Assembly: GCA_051747265.1 (NCBI GenBank) | Contig: JBNJFY010000010.1 | Location: 1-64,000, forward strand | Origin: JBNJFY01 sp051747265 | GTDB taxonomy: Bacteria > Bacteroidota > Rhodothermia > Balneolales > Balneolaceae | Length of the DNA: 64,000 nt | Reading direction: 5' to 3' | In this document: positions 55,316-63,700 of the stretch, piece by piece | Position numbering within the stretch: the stretch's first letter is position 1 | Layout: each line of letters starts with the position of its first letter | Notes under the pieces: model-generated | What the model was told of the DNA's origin: nothing | Seen by the model: the letters and a program-made list of their open reading frames with translations, nothing else | Database searches by the model: none | Program-made: the position numbers and the translations under genes

Positions 55316-55442
55316 CGTTTATGTGAATTGTGGCCTTATCCGGTTGATCAGCAAGTATTAGTCAACATTTTTGTTCATCACCATTTGGCGATCTAATAAG
55401 AGCATTATTACCGTATTTTAACTTTATATATAGCAGTTTTTC

Positions 55443-57551
55443 ATGACTGACGATAGAAATAATAGAAGTAATTCCTCATCTGATAAGGGTAGTAAGAATC
55501 CCAAATTCCCCATTTGGATTTACGCCGTATTGTTACTCATTCTTTTGGCTATCCAGTTTTATTTTACAACTCCTGATAGCACCAATCGGATCAAGTATAG
55601 TACGTTTTTAGAGTATGTTGAGAAGGGGTATATCAATGAAATTACCATCAAGAATGGAGCGCATGTTCAGGGCGTTTATAGCCAAAAGGCAATTAAAGAG
55701 GGTATTGTACAACCACCATCCGAACAGCAACAGCAATGGCAATTAACCGGATCGGAGGAACAAGTTAGTCGCTTCTACACCACCATGCTGGAAGGCGATG
55801 ATATTCGATCCGTACTGGATGAGCATAATGTCACTTATGATGTGCGTATTGAAGAGGATTGGTTTGGTGGGATTCTAACTTGGTTAATTCCCATTGGCTT
55901 GGCTATCGCCTTCTGGATATTCATATTCCGTCGCATGAATCCAGGTCAGCAGGTATTGAGTATTGGTAAGAACAAAGCTTCTCTTTATGACAAGCAACAG
56001 GAAAACAAAGTTTCCTTTAAGGATGTAGCTGGCTTGGAAGAAGCCAAAACCGAAGTGGAAGAGGTTGTCGAATTCCTTAAAAAACCGGAGAAATTCACTC
56101 GTTTGGGGGGAAATTTGCCCAAAGGTGTGCTATTGGTAGGACCTCCGGGAACCGGCAAAACGTTGTTAGCCAAAGCAACCGCGGGCGAAGCAGATGTGCC
56201 CTTCTTTAGTTTGAGTGGATCTGACTTTGTGGAGATGTTCGTTGGAGTTGGCGCCGCGCGGGTACGTGATCTGTTTAAGCAAGCCAAGGAAAAAGCACCG
56301 TGTATCATTTTTATCGATGAAATCGATGCTATTGGTCGGAGCCGGGGCAAAGGCATGATGATGGGTGGAAATGATGAGCGGGAGAACACGCTTAATCAGT
56401 TGCTCAGTGAAATGGACGGTTTCAATACCGATAAAGGAGTTATCATCTTGGCAGCTACCAACCGCCCGGATGTACTGGATTCCGCTTTGTTGCGTCCCGG
56501 AAGATTTGATCGTCAGATCTTGATTGATAAACCGGATCTGAATGGCCGGGTTAAGATTCTGGAAGTGCATAGCAAAAAATTGAAGTTGGATGAACATATC
56601 GATCTAAAGCTGTTGGCTTCTCAAACTCCTGGCTTTGCCGGAGCCGAGCTGGCCAACTTGTGTAATGAAGCAGCACTTTTGGCAGCCCGACGTGGTAAAT
56701 CAAAAGTGGAAATGAAAGATTTCCAAGACTCCATCGAGCGTGTGGTAGCTGGGCTGGAGAAGAAAAACAAAATCATCAGTGCTGATGAACGTAAAATCGT
56801 TGCGTATCATGAAGCGGGCCACGCCATTGTGGGTTGGTTCTTAGAGCATACCGATCCGGTATTGAAGGTGAGTATCGTCCCCCGTGGATTAGCTGCGTTA
56901 GGATACACCCTGCAGACACCGCTGGAAGATCGTTTCTTGATGACCACCGAAGAGCTGAATGAGAAAATTTGTGCTCTACTAGGTGGACGTGTGGCCGAGG
57001 AGATTATTTTTGGCCGGATTTCCACTGGGGCGCAAAACGACCTGGAGCGCATCACCAATATGGCTTTTGCCATGGTTGCTGAGTACGGGATGAGTGAGGA
57101 CTTGGGCTATATTTCCCTGAAAGATTCCAAGAATCCCGATAACAGCTACGGGTTCAACAAGAAATATTCCGAGCGTACTGCTGAAATGATTGATGAAGCG
57201 GTGAATAAAGTCATTAGGGAGAATTACGAGCGTACCAAAACACTGTTAATCAAGCATAAAGATGACTTGGAGAAAATGGCGCAAACGCTCTTGGAAAAAG
57301 AGGTATTGGATCACAATGATCTTCGCGAACTGTTGGGTGAGCGCCCTAAGGGAAAATACCCGCACGATATTTTCAGCAAGGATCGAGAGAATGGCAGTGC
57401 TGGGGAGGCGGTAAAAAATGTTAATGGAGGTGTTCGGGTTTCTGATGCTCAAGCTTCCATGGATAAAGCGGATTCGGACGTAGACGAAACACCAGAATCA
57501 GATCGCCAAATAGATTCCTCAGAAACAGAATCGAACGCCGAAGAAGAATAA
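55443..57551 (+). CDS. ftsH: ATP-dependent zinc metalloprotease FtsH
   Basis: A 702-residue inner-membrane AAA+ protease that degrades damaged membrane and regulatory proteins. Helices at about 23-42 and 144-162 bracket the periplasmic domain. Walker A GPPGTGKT at 233-240; second region of homology ATNRPDVLDSALLRPGRFD near 335; zinc site HEAGH near 456. The C-terminal 65 residues form an acidic low-complexity tail (DSDVDETPESDRQ ... SNAEEE) beyond the usual end. Terminator just downstream. Confidence 0.97.
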   Translation: MTDDRNNRSNSSSDKGSKNPKFPIWIYAVLLLILLAIQFYFTTPDSTNRIKYSTFLEYVEKGYINEITIKNGAHVQGVYSQKAIKEGIVQPPSEQQQQWQLTGSEEQVSRFYTTMLEGDDIRSVLDEHNVTYDVRIEEDWFGGILTWLIPIGLAIAFWIFIFRRMNPGQQVLSIGKNKASLYDKQQENKVSFKDVAGLEEAKTEVEEVVEFLKKPEKFTRLGGNLPKGVLLVGPPGTGKTLLAKATAGEADVPFFSLSGSDFVEMFVGVGAARVRDLFKQAKEKAPCIIFIDEIDAIGRSRGKGMMMGGNDERENTLNQLLSEMDGFNTDKGVIILAATNRPDVLDSALLRPGRFDRQILIDKPDLNGRVKILEVHSKKLKLDEHIDLKLLASQTPGFAGAELANLCNEAALLAARRGKSKVEMKDFQDSIERVVAGLEKKNKIISADERKIVAYHEAGHAIVGWFLEHTDPVLKVSIVPRGLAALGYTLQTPLEDRFLMTTEELNEKICALLGGRVAEEIIFGRISTGAQNDLERITNMAFAMVAEYGMSEDLGYISLKDSKNPDNSYGFNKKYSERTAEMIDEAVNKVIRENYERTKTLLIKHKDDLEKMAQTLLEKEVLDHNDLRELLGERPKGKYPHDIFSKDRENGSAGEAVKNVNGGVRVSDAQASMDKADSDVDETPESDRQIDSSETESNAEEE

Positions 57552-57576
57552 AGCAATACGTATCCTAATCTTCCAG

Positions 57577-57617
57577 AAACGAGTTGGTGTATGCCTATTA
57601 CGCCAACTCGTTTTTTT
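57577..57617 (+). terminator. rho-independent terminator of ftsH
   Basis: ACGAGTTGGTGT pairs with ACGCCAACTCGT with a single wobble, followed by seven Ts. Confidence 0.88.
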
Positions 57618-57933
57618 ATGGGATAGCTATAATGTACGGGTAATCCAGCTGTAACCATATCTTAACATTGGGATAACTATTTGGCAAAGGCTGTGCTATA
57701 GTTTGCTATCAAATAAAATGAAGCACACAGTCGTGTTTGTGATTATTAAATAGTTCGTGCTTTAAGGCACCAAAAGGAATTATTAGACAACTCCACACGG
57801 TTGAAAGCATAAGCTTTAATCGTGAGGTGTGCTGATCACAAAAGGGCCCCCGGGATATGGGGTCCCTTTTTTCAACGGCTTGAGTATAGGGTCAAATCCT
57901 ACCTATTAAATAAATATTTGAGATTAGCATACT
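57618..57933. other. intergenic region with structured RNA motif
   Basis: Between the ftsH terminator and the second lipoprotein gene. It contains motif copy 1 (57795-57872) and 61 further bases to the ATG. No credible gene is here; a short open frame at 57822 would run through the terminator and has no homology I recognise. Confidence 0.6.
57795..57872 (+). ncRNA. two-hairpin RNA motif with terminator, copy 1
   Basis: A stem CACGGTT...AATCGTG (57796-57824) is followed by the 16-nt AGGTGTGCTGATCACA (57825-57840), which can itself fold as TGTG/CACA, and then a terminator hairpin GGG-CCCC/GGGG-CCC (57844-57866) with T6. The whole 78-nt unit recurs at 59315-59392. It ends 61 bases before the start codon of the lipoprotein gene, so it could be an attenuating leader or a free-standing small RNA. 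Unknown class. Confidence 0.65.
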
Positions 57934-59274
57934 ATGAATTTCACTGTGCCTTTTCGCCACATTACATTATTTGGAATTCTGTTTTTAGTACTGTCGGCCT
58001 GTAATCTCTTGCAGGATAATGAAAGTAAATCTTTGCCTGAGAAATATCGTGATCTGCCCGGTACATTAATCACGGAAGACACCACTTGGTCTGGCAATTT
58101 AACCTTGGAGGGGAAGTACTACGTACTGCCAGGGGTCACGCTTACTATCGAAAAAGGCACAACCGTATCATTTGCATACCATGAAGGTGATGTTCAGCAA
58201 GTAGGAGCACTGATCACCTTACGAACCGATCGTACGAATTTCTCTACCGTAAGACCTAGTGGCCGCTTAATAGCTGAAGGTACGGCTGAAGAACCAATCA
58301 TATTTACATCAGCACGCGTGGAGCCGAAACCGGGTGATTGGGGAGGGATTATTATGGTTGGCGAGGCTGTAAACAATTTGCCAGGGGGACAAGGTGAAGT
58401 TGAGGGGCTGCCGGAGTTTATAGCTTATGGTGGTGACCAGCCATTAGATGATAGTGGATCTCTTAAATATGTCCGCATTGAATATGTGGGATATGGATTT
58501 AAACCGAATTCTGAAATCAATGGATTAAGTCTCTATTCCGTTGGTCGCAACACTACTGTTTCTCATGTGCAGGTATATAAAAGTACAGATGATGGATTTG
58601 AGATTTTCGGTGGGTCAGTAAATGCTAGTTATTTAATCTCAGCTTTTAATGAAGATGACAGTTTTGATATAGATCAGGGATGGAAGGGGTACGGACAGTA
58701 TTGGTTAGCGGTGCAAGCTCCCGGAGCTGATAAGGGAATCGAAGCCGATGGAAGAGCGGTACCTGGCGAAGGCAAACAGTACCAACCTATTATTAGTAAT
58801 GTAACATTAGTGGGGCCGGGCAATGATAACGGGTTAAGTAATGGCACCAACTATGGTATGCATTTGCGAGATGATTTCACGGGTACCCTTCTGAATTTTG
58901 TTATTACTCGGTTTGATGACTACACCTTCAAATTAGAAGCCCAAACCACCACGGGGACCACGGATTTAACCTATCAAAATTTTAACCCCTCCAATCCCCA
59001 GGGAAACGTGTTACAAATCGATCAGATAACAAGTTATGAGAATGGTGGTTTTGCTAATAACACCAATCGCTACAAAAGGGCGGTGAAAGAGGAAAATCCC
59101 AAATTTAAACACCCAGAAGTGTGGAATTTTTCTTTGCAGGCAGATTCCCCAGCATTGTCCGGCGCTTTTGTACCAAGGGATGAGTTTCTGTTTTTCGAGC
59201 AGGTTCCCTTTATCGGTGCTTTGGGAACTGAAAATTGGGCAACCGGCAATTGGGTTCGTTGGAGTGATGATTAA
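57934..59274 (+). CDS. beta-helix lipoprotein, paralogue 2
   Basis: A 446-residue lipoprotein with a lipobox ending at Cys23 (VLSAC). The mature part resembles paralogue 1 at 50636 throughout: GVTLTIEKGTTVSF, AEEPIIFTS, GSLKYVRIEYVGYGF, STDDGFEIFGGSVN and NEDDSFDIDQGWKGYGQY. Probably an outer-membrane surface beta-helix of unknown function. It is not next to a TonB receptor but to ftsH. The gene is flanked on each side by the two-hairpin RNA motif. Confidence 0.75.
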   Translation: MNFTVPFRHITLFGILFLVLSACNLLQDNESKSLPEKYRDLPGTLITEDTTWSGNLTLEGKYYVLPGVTLTIEKGTTVSFAYHEGDVQQVGALITLRTDRTNFSTVRPSGRLIAEGTAEEPIIFTSARVEPKPGDWGGIIMVGEAVNNLPGGQGEVEGLPEFIAYGGDQPLDDSGSLKYVRIEYVGYGFKPNSEINGLSLYSVGRNTTVSHVQVYKSTDDGFEIFGGSVNASYLISAFNEDDSFDIDQGWKGYGQYWLAVQAPGADKGIEADGRAVPGEGKQYQPIISNVTLVGPGNDNGLSNGTNYGMHLRDDFTGTLLNFVITRFDDYTFKLEAQTTTGTTDLTYQNFNPSNPQGNVLQIDQITSYENGGFANNTNRYKRAVKEENPKFKHPEVWNFSLQADSPALSGAFVPRDEFLFFEQVPFIGALGTENWATGNWVRWSDD

Positions 59275-59314
59275 GATGTCTTGAATGTCCGGTAAAACGG
59301 GCAATATATACTCC

Positions 59315-59392
59315 GCACGATTGACTTTTTCAAGCAATCGTGAGGTGTGCTGATCACAGAGGGATCCCCAGGATATGGGGATCCCTTTTTTT
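59315..59392 (+). ncRNA. two-hairpin RNA motif with terminator, copy 2
   Basis: Same layout as copy 1: CACGATTG (59316-59323) pairs perfectly with CAATCGTG (59335-59342); the same AGGTGTGCTGATCACA core is at 59343-59358; then GGGATCCCC/GGGGATCCC, 9 perfect pairs (59361-59385), and T7. It begins 41 bases after the lipoprotein stop codon and could also serve as its terminator. The stem changes between copies keep pairing, which argues for an RNA structure. Confidence 0.7.
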
Positions 59393-59886
59393 ATTGATGT
59401 CTGAGTTCAAGAAGTAAATCAGGTATTAAGCCCATTCAGATCCTTAACAGGGACAGTAACATGAGGTCGGCATATTATTTTGTTTAGAATAGTAAATGAT
59501 TCGTTAGGATATAGTTTACATGACCATTTGCAATTTCTTGCAGAAATATCTGATCTCATCTACTAATTGGTATGGCATACCGCCCGTAATTTAAACAGCG
59601 GTCCCCACACCCATCCCCATTATGCTTTTCATAATAGTGACGACAGGCAATTCGTAAGGGTTAAATCGATTATAGGGTACGGCTGACAAATTGGGAAGAA
59701 ATGGAAAAGACTGATCAGATTAATAACATGTTGGGAAGATAAGCAAGGGTACTATGTAGGATGGTTATATAAGAGGAGTTCGTAGATCTAGATTTGCAAC
59801 ATCTTATTAAAATTGCAATGTCATATAGAAGTTTTTGGATTAGTATGCTGGGGTTAAAATTAGTGATTATAAAAATTTAGAAGAAT

Positions 59887-59921
59887 AATTTGGCAAGTCT
59901 GTAATATAATTTGGCAAGTTT
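59887..59921 (+). promoter_or_regulatory. 21-bp-spaced direct repeat, possible operator
   Basis: ATAATTTGGCAAGT occurs at 59887-59900 and again, identical, at 59908-59921. A period of 21 bp is two helix turns, so both copies face the same side of the DNA. It lies upstream of the tail-collar gene. A related TTTGGCAA is at about 57683 before RNA motif copy 1. Confidence 0.5.
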
Positions 59922-60073
59922 ATATACCTGCTGCGCCTTACCTTCACAGCGTGATTAACGATTGGGTATAGATGTATAAAAAGGCAACGGTAATACAGAT
60001 ACTTAGTTGTTTTTTAATCATGAGAAACTACCCAATGGAATTTAATATCAACTACAAAATATCAGAGGATTAC

Positions 60074-60664
60074 ATGGAAGGTGTCATTGGGGAAATACGT
60101 TTATTTGCGGGGAATTTCGAGCCTGTAAACTGGAAAATTTGCGCCGGACAGCAGATAGCCATTAGTCAATTTCAGGCATTATACTCTGTGCTTGGAGATA
60201 GCTATGGTGGTGATGGTCGTACGTATTTTAATTTGCCGGATTTGCGCAGTCGTGTACCTGTTGGAGCCGGTCAAGCCCCGGGAATGCAAAATATTGCATT
60301 AGGAGCCAAAGGAGGATCTGAGGAAAATCGGTTAAGTGTCCAACAGTTACCCAGCCATACGCATGAAGCGAATGGCAATCCCAATTTGAACATCTCAGTT
60401 AATACTGATGATGGTAACCAATCGGATCCACAGGGGAATTTTTTGGCTAAAAGCCTATTTAACAAAGGTCGTGAAGAGACGTTTGAAATAAATACCTATT
60501 CCGATTCAGCCAATTCCAAGGCCTTGAATGCCAACTCCATCACAGGTTCCGTTGATGTGACGGTTGGTACTACGGGTGGCAATGCCCCCATTCCCAACAG
60601 GCAACCCTACCAAGGACTGAACTACATCATCTGTATGAATGGGATTTATCCCGATCGCTCCTAA
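60074..60664 (+). CDS. phage tail-collar domain protein (MdpB-like)
   Basis: A 196-residue protein of the tail-collar/microcystin-dependent protein type. I place the start at 60074 (MEGVIGEIRLF), the normal family N-terminus, with AGAGGA upstream. The conserved blocks GNFEPVNWKICAGQQIAIS (about 13-31), LYSVLGDSYGGDGRTYFNLPDLRSRVP (split, about 35-60) and LPSHTHEANG near 98 are present; it ends LNYIICMNGIYPDRS. The chromosomal location and lack of other phage genes argue against a prophage. Probably a surface or secreted trimeric fibre-like protein; the giant repeat protein gene follows. Confidence 0.85.
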   Translation: MEGVIGEIRLFAGNFEPVNWKICAGQQIAISQFQALYSVLGDSYGGDGRTYFNLPDLRSRVPVGAGQAPGMQNIALGAKGGSEENRLSVQQLPSHTHEANGNPNLNISVNTDDGNQSDPQGNFLAKSLFNKGREETFEINTYSDSANSKALNANSITGSVDVTVGTTGGNAPIPNRQPYQGLNYIICMNGIYPDRS

Positions 60665-60692
60665 CCAACCATTAAAACCAGTTACAGAACAA

Positions 60693-60736
60693 GGAGAGAA
60701 GTGAGCCCGATGGGGTCCACTTCTCTGCTTTTTTTT
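60693..60736 (+). terminator. terminator between tail-collar and giant gene
   Basis: AGAGAAGTG (60695-60703) pairs with CACTTCTCT (60718-60726), then a C and eight Ts. It ends only 22 bases before the next start codon, so the downstream gene needs its own start site inside or right after it, or relies on read-through. Confidence 0.8.
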
Positions 60737-60757
60737 GTTATCGAATCTATTTGCGTT

Positions 60758-63700
60758 ATGATCTCAAGCAGAAATCGACTGTTCCAGTTTTTACTCATCG
60801 CATTCCTAGTATTTCCAGGCTTTGCCTTGGCGCAAACCAATTTGATATCAGACCCCGGGGCCGAGGTCGGACCTAAAGGTGATAATACACCGGGCCCAAG
60901 CTGGTCAAATTCTGGCAACGGAAGTTTTGAGCAATGGGATGCCGCAGATTTAGGAATTGCTGCTCATAGTGGGGTAATGGTATTTCTGGAAAACTCCTCC
61001 AATCTCAATGATACTTACATGGAGCAGGTGGTGGACGTATCCGGTTCTGCTTCAATTATTGATGCAGGAGGAGCCAGCATCGATTTTTCCGCTTGGTTAC
61101 AAACGGCCGGGTCGGATCAAGGTAAGATTGTAGTTGAATATTTGAATGGCAGTAACTCCCCAATTGGCACCATGTACGATTCTGGTTTTATGGCCGGCCC
61201 GGGTGCTTGGATACCGTTAACCAGTTCGGGGACCGCACCGGCCGGTACACGCTACATTCGGGTTCGGGCCTATTCTAAATTTGTAGATGGATCCTTCCAC
61301 GATGCCTATTTTGATGATTTTTCTCTTACGCTAACATCTACAAATTCGGCTCCTACCAATATTAGTCTGAATTCCACTTCCGTAAATCAAAGTGGGGGCA
61401 CCAATGCTACTGTGGGAACACTGAGTACCACCGATGCCGACGGGGGAGATTCCCACACCTATAGTTTGGCATCGGGCAGCGGGGATACGAATAATGGTAG
61501 CTTCAATATCAATGGAAATACCTTGCGAGCGGATAACGCGGGAAGTCTACCGGCGGGAAACTATTCGGTTCGTATCCAGACGAATGATGGTAATGGCGGG
61601 ACGTATCAGAAGTCGTTTACGATAACCGTAGTGGATGATATCGATCCCAGTTTCCAAAACAGTACGCCCAGCCTAAGTAATATCACCGCAAGCGGGGCTC
61701 AGATTTCGGCCGACTTAGACGAAGACGGGACCGTGTACTATGTGGCGGTAAGCGATGGAGCTTCAGCGCCATCATCGAACCAAGTCAAGAGTGGCCAAAA
61801 TAGCAGCGGGAGTGCAGCTCTAAAGAGTGGAAATTTTTTAACCAGCAGCACTACGGGGAGTGAGTCGTTCACGGGGTTGAGCGCGGATACCCAGTATGAT
61901 ATTTATGTGGTAGCCCAAGACCAGGCCGGATCACCCAACCTGCAAAGTGCGCCCACGAAATTGGATATGCGGACGCTGAGCAATAATGCAGATTTGAGTA
62001 ATCTCATACTTTCGAGTGGACCTCTGGTGCCTGTTTTTGATGCCAATACCACCGGCTATACGGCACAGGTTAGTTATTCAACCTCTTCAATTACGGTGAC
62101 TCCAACATCAGCTGACGCGAAATCCAGTATTACGGTCAATGGGAGTGCGGTAAACAGTGGAGCGGCCAGTAATGCGATAAGCCTATCAGAGGGTTCTAAC
62201 AGTATAACCATCAAAGTGACTGCCGAAGATGGATCCACAAAAACGTACACAGTTAATGTAACCAGAAATAGCCCGAATTCGGACGGAAGCCTCACGGCTG
62301 CCAGTGGGGTCAGTGAGCCGGTTGCCCTGCCCAGTACGATCGACTCCAGTCCGGAGGCTATCGATATTTTTGATTTTACGCTCTCGGATGGTGGGGGAGG
62401 TGACGGTGTAGGAATGACGGTTTCAGAAATCGTGATCAATGTATCCGGAACTTCCACCGATGCCGAACGGGGACAGGTTACGTGGCGGCTCAATGGTTCG
62501 GATGCGAGCAATGTTACGGGTATATACAATGCCGGAACCGATCAAATTACGTTTTCAGGGCTCAGCATATCCATTGCAGATAACAGTAGTGAGACCTATA
62601 CGATCAATGCCTATTACAATGACAACTCCAATCTAATTGAAGATCATGTCTTTATTCTTTCCGTTGATGGGGATACCGATGTAACCACCGGTTCCGGCGG
62701 GACCTCCATCGGATCCACCAGTGCTATTACCAACGGATCAGGGAGTTCCGTTGATATTGTCGCTACACAATTAGCTTATACGACGCAACCCAGTGGTTCG
62801 GTCTCCGGTTCAACCCTAACCACCCAGCCCAAAGTAACCGCTCAGGATGCTTTCGGAAATACGGATGTTGACTTCACCGAAACGGTGACCATAACCGAAG
62901 CGAGCAGCGGAAGTTTATCAGGTGATACTGATATCGCTGCGGTAAGTGGTGTCGCATCGTTTACGGATATAGCTTACACCGCTACGGCAGATCAGGAGTC
63001 GTTTACGTTAACGGCCAATGATGAAGACGGTACCGGTAGCAACTTGTCTACAATCGATGCTAATACAATTACATCTGATGTCGTAGCGACCCAATTGGCT
63101 TTTACCACGGAACCTGCTCCGATAACCCTTAAAAGCGGCGAAACTACCAATTTTACTACCGTACCGGTTGTGAAAGCAGTAGATGCCAATAACACCGTGG
63201 ATACCGGTTACAGTACCGATATACAATTGAGCGAGGTCAATGGCGCCGGATCAGCAACCATGAGTGGTACGGGGGATACGGATGGAAACGGATCCACGGT
63301 ATCACTCACGCCCACATCGGGTTCGGCTACCTTTACCGGACTGGCACTGACCTACACGGCTGCAGGTTCAAGTGATGAGACGTTTAATCTCCAAGCGAGT
63401 TCAGGCGGTCTGACTACTGCCAATAGTGCGACCCTAACAGCAACCGTCAATAACAACCCGACCGCAACGGGAATACCATCAGATATAACTGTTACCGAGG
63501 ATCAGTTGAGTGATGTTGATCTCTCCTCGGCTAGCTTTTCGGATGCCGATGGCAATGATCTGACCCTGACATTAACCGTTTCGGGAGGCTCCTTCGCGAC
63601 ACCGGCAGACGGTTCCGGAGTTGGAGCAGGCGTTACGGAAACTTTGGTAAATACCACGACCATTACATTGGCGGGCAGCACTACGGATCTGAACACCTAT

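Larger units (their letters stand above)
55135..55442. other. intergenic region before ftsH
   Basis: Holds the receptor-gene terminator at 55158-55199 and a probable -7 element for ftsH at 55308-55315. Nothing else was found in the remaining AT-rich sequence. Confidence 0.6.
59275..60073. other. long non-coding gap
   Basis: Holds RNA motif copy 2 (59315-59392) and the direct repeat at 59887-59921. Between them about 490 bases show no open frame with coding character. The 59972 frame start upstream of the tail-collar ATG has no family sequence before 60074, so I treat 59972-60073 as leader. Confidence 0.55.

Noticed and set aside
57822..58004. 60-residue frame before the second lipoprotein
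   Set aside because: It would pass through RNA motif copy 1 and its terminator and overlaps the lipoprotein start in another frame.
59972..60073. N-terminal extension of the tail-collar gene
   Set aside because: Family members start at MEGxIGEI; the added 34 residues look non-coding and a purine-rich site precedes the later ATG.
60074..60664. Prophage remnant
   Set aside because: Only one tail-collar gene, no other phage functions, and MdpB-like proteins are common in chromosomes.
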